15,675 nt of DNA, from positions 1 to 15,675 of the forward strand of contig JAHDGO010000017.1 in NCBI GenBank assembly GCA_020627605.1, written 5' to 3'. Within the stretch, counting starts at the first letter, position 1. Each line of letters opens with the position of its first letter. The position numbers were made by a program, and so were the translations under genes. Below the pieces are notes generated by a model. It had not been told where the DNA came from. It saw only the letters and a list, made by a program, of their open reading frames with translations, and made no database searches. This document shows, piece by piece, positions 13,858 through 15,675 of the stretch. Source of the stretch: Yoonia sp. (GTDB lineage Bacteria > Pseudomonadota > Alphaproteobacteria > Rhodobacterales > Rhodobacteraceae).

Positions 13858-14355
13858 ATGAAAGTCGTCCGCAACACCCAAGACCAGCTGATCCTCAGAT
13901 CCGTGCCATGGATCATCACCATCACACTCTGCGCGGCCTTCTTGGGCGTCATTGCCTTTGGCTTGTCCGCGCTCTTTGCAGGCAACATGTCAGAGGCCTT
14001 TTGGGGTCTGCTTGCTATCCCTGCTTTTCTGTCCATTTTCATTGTCGCCTTCGTGCGCCGGGATGAGGTGATGTTCGACCGCAGCCGCGACCTGATCGAG
14101 ATGCGCCATTCCACCTTTTTCGGGCGCAAGAGGGTGAAACACAGGCTGAGCAACCTTGGCCGCGCCACGCTGGAAAGCAGCCGGAGCGAAAACGGCATGA
14201 CCTACCGCATCGCGATTGAGCTTGTGGACGGAATGGACAAGGGCATGCACCCGCTGACACCTGTCTATGTCAGTGGAAACGGGGCGAAACGCGGGGTGGC
14301 CGCGATAAACGACTGGCTGGCGCGGGATGTTGACTCGCACAGCGGCGCGGCGTAA
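13858..14355 (+). CDS. Conserved-looking two-TM membrane protein of unknown function
   Basis: I do not recognise a named family. The 165-residue protein has two hydrophobic segments (about 17-40 and 47-67), which would place the rest on one side of the membrane. The C-terminal part has a repeated beta-strand pattern (EVMFDRSRDLIEMRHSTFF, VKHRLSNLGRATLESSRS, MTYRIAIELVDG), followed by an amphipathic helix (AKRGVAAINDWLAR). That layout resembles a small PH-like domain attached to a membrane anchor, but this is only a fold guess. ATG 13858 is preferred; an earlier in-frame TTG at 13825 overlaps the DoxX-like gene. It starts 22 bases after that gene and probably belongs to the same transcript. 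Confidence 0.6.
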   Translation: MKVVRNTQDQLILRSVPWIITITLCAAFLGVIAFGLSALFAGNMSEAFWGLLAIPAFLSIFIVAFVRRDEVMFDRSRDLIEMRHSTFFGRKRVKHRLSNLGRATLESSRSENGMTYRIAIELVDGMDKGMHPLTPVYVSGNGAKRGVAAINDWLARDVDSHSGAA

Positions 14356-14369
14356 ACGGCCCGCAACAC

Positions 14370-14445
14370 CCGGAATGCATCAGCTTTCCGGTCCCCGTTT
14401 TAGAGGGGATCGCCCTCCGTCAGCGCGTCGCGCCCACGGGGGCGC
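14370..14445 (+). other. Three consecutive hairpins between the azoR unit and ffh
   Basis: The 157-base gap before ffh contains CCGGAA-N10-TTCCGG (14370-14391), TCCCC-N8-GGGGA (14392-14409) and GCGCCC-ACGG-GGGCGC (14430-14445). The first two abut each other. None has a strong T run. They may form the 3' end of the upstream transcript or a structured ffh leader. No SRP RNA motif (GGAAG...AGCAG) is present. Confidence 0.45.
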
Positions 14446-14512
14446 TACTGCTTTATGCGATGCGTTCCTATATGACGCAAAGCAACCGAAACGATGACGA
14501 GGGCCCTGGCCA

Positions 14513-15675
14513 ATGTTTGAAAATCTCTCCGAACGTCTGTCAGGCGTTTTTGACAAGCTCAGCAAACAGGGTGCGCTGTCAGAGGATGATGTCAAAACCG
14601 CCCTTCGCGAAGTCCGTGTTGCATTGCTGGAGGCTGATGTCTCACTGCCGGTGGCACGCGATTTCATCAAGGCGGTGCAGGAAAAGGCAACAGGTCAGGC
14701 CGTCACCCGTTCGGTCAAACCCGGCCAGCAGGTCGTCAAGATCGTCCATGACGAATTGCAGCATGTGCTGACGGGGTCGGATGATCCCGGTGCGCTGAAA
14801 ATCGACAACCCGCCAGCGCCCATCCTGATGGTGGGTTTGCAAGGCTCCGGCAAGACGACCACAACCGCCAAACTGGCAAAACGCCTGAAGGAAAAAGAGG
14901 GCAAGCGGGTACTGATGGCCTCGCTCGACACCAACCGCCCTGCCGCGATGGAGCAATTGGCGATCCTTGGTGGTCAGATCGGTGTCGATACCCTACCGAT
15001 CGTGCCCGGCGAAGACCCGGTGCAGATCGCCAAACGTGCCAAAACACAGGCCAGCCTTGGCGCCTACGACGTCTACATGCTCGACACCGCGGGGCGGTTG
15101 CATATTGATCAGGAACTGATCGCACAGGCCGCAGCCGTGCGCGACGTCGCCAACCCACGCGAAACCCTGCTGGTCGTCGACGGTCTGACAGGTCAGGACG
15201 CTGTCAACGTCGCGCAGGAATTCGACGACAAGATCGGCGTGACTGGCGTGGTCCTGACCCGGATGGACGGTGACGGGCGCGGCGGTGCCGCCCTGTCGAT
15301 GCGGGCGATCACCGGCAAGCCGATCCGTTTTGTGGGCCTTGGCGAAAAGATGGACGCGATTGAGACGTTCGAACCTGAACGCATCGCGGGCCGTATCCTT
15401 GGCATGGGCGATATCGTGGCCCTTGTCGAAAAGGCGCAGGAAACCATCGAGGCCGAACAGGCCGAAAAGATGATGAAGCGGTTCCAAAAGGGCCGGTTCA
15501 ACATGAATGATCTGAAAATGCAGCTTGAACAGATGATGAAGATGGGCGGCATGGAAGGGATGATGGGCATGATGCCCGGCGCGGCCAAGATGTCGAAACA
15601 GATGGCGGCGGCAGGCATGGATGACAGCATCCTCAAACGCCAGATTGCGCTGATCAATTCGATGACGAAGAAAGA
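14513..15675 (+). CDS. ffh: Signal recognition particle protein Ffh/SRP54 (3' end cut off by window edge)
   Basis: The first 387 residues are visible and the frame is still open; full-length alphaproteobacterial Ffh is about 500. The N domain (1-95) is followed by the GTPase: G1 P-loop GLQGSGKTTT (108-117), the DTNRPAA segment (139-145), G3 DTAGR (191-195) and G4 TRMDGDGRGGAA (249-260). The GLGEKMDAIETFEP segment (275-288) closes the G domain. The methionine-rich M domain (from about 298) binds signal peptides, with MMKMGGMEGMMGMMPG; its SRP RNA-binding motif lies beyond the window. Ffh with 4.5S RNA delivers nascent membrane proteins to FtsY. GAGGG lies 9 bases before ATG 14513. G4 reads TRMD instead of the common TKxD. 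Confidence 0.97.
   Translation, partial: MFENLSERLSGVFDKLSKQGALSEDDVKTALREVRVALLEADVSLPVARDFIKAVQEKATGQAVTRSVKPGQQVVKIVHDELQHVLTGSDDPGALKIDNPPAPILMVGLQGSGKTTTTAKLAKRLKEKEGKRVLMASLDTNRPAAMEQLAILGGQIGVDTLPIVPGEDPVQIAKRAKTQASLGAYDVYMLDTAGRLHIDQELIAQAAAVRDVANPRETLLVVDGLTGQDAVNVAQEFDDKIGVTGVVLTRMDGDGRGGAALSMRAITGKPIRFVGLGEKMDAIETFEPERIAGRILGMGDIVALVEKAQETIEAEQAEKMMKRFQKGRFNMNDLKMQLEQMMKMGGMEGMMGMMPGAAKMSKQMAAAGMDDSILKRQIALINSMTKK

Noticed and set aside
13398..14198. A 266-residue open frame on the minus strand across the azoR end, DoxX-like and two-TM genes
   Set aside because: It crosses three plus-strand genes and has low-complexity, domain-free sequence; it is an antisense shadow.
14356..14512. 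Possible SRP (4.5S) RNA gene beside ffh
   Set aside because: The conserved GGAAG and AGCAG loop motifs of the SRP RNA are absent; the hairpins are separate and short.

Overview
The window looks like chromosomal core DNA of a marine alphaproteobacterium of the Rhodobacteraceae (Roseobacter group). The evidence is high GC content, an F0 ATP synthase operon in the order atpI-atpB-atpE-atpX(b')-atpF(b) with no F1 genes attached, a b subunit with a signal-peptide-like N-terminus, and protein sequences throughout that read like Roseobacter homologues. The placement comes from reading the sequence only; the genus is not resolved. I see no rRNA, tRNA, CRISPR array, transposase, integrase or phage gene, and no gene-free stretch longer than about 210 bases.

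Layout. Positions 1-2721 hold a surface-glycan group: a left-truncated Core-2/I-branching-type glycosyltransferase (minus), a divergent family-2 sulfotransferase (plus) and an unassigned Rossmann-like protein resembling sialyltransferase/DUF115 proteins (plus). A GC-rich hairpin element lies between the last two. Positions 2699-4332 (minus) carry nth (endonuclease III) and a PfkB-family kinase, joined by a 4-base stop/start overlap. Divergent from nth is an AraC-HTH plus alkylguanine-DNA alkyltransferase fusion (4428-5270), so two DNA repair genes share a 95-base gap. An OmpA-like lipoprotein with its own terminator follows (5390-6093), then a FadR-type GntR regulator with a perfect inverted-repeat operator candidate just upstream (6113-6918). 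A CPBP-family membrane protease (6908-7654, minus) converges on it.

Positions 7719-10381 (minus) are the complete F0 operon, from a TTGACT-N17-TAGACC promoter to an intrinsic terminator, with a strong intercistronic hairpin immediately after atpE. Positions 10485-10851 hold an orphan ArsR-type repressor with a clear palindromic operator. Next, on the minus strand, come a 22-residue membrane peptide gene, a DMT-family exporter and a LysR-type regulator, apparently one transcription unit. Divergent from lysR is an azoR-type flavin reductase followed by a DoxX-like membrane protein and an unassigned two-TM protein, which looks like a redox or quinone stress unit. The right edge is the start of ffh (SRP54), preceded by a 157-base leader with three consecutive hairpins.

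Nothing here is a clear undescribed defence or mobile system. The points most worth a second look are the interspersed hairpin element at 1931-1996, the atpE/atpX hairpin, the two repressor operators, the palindromes inside promoter spacers, the 22-residue peptide and the unassigned protein at 2014-2721.
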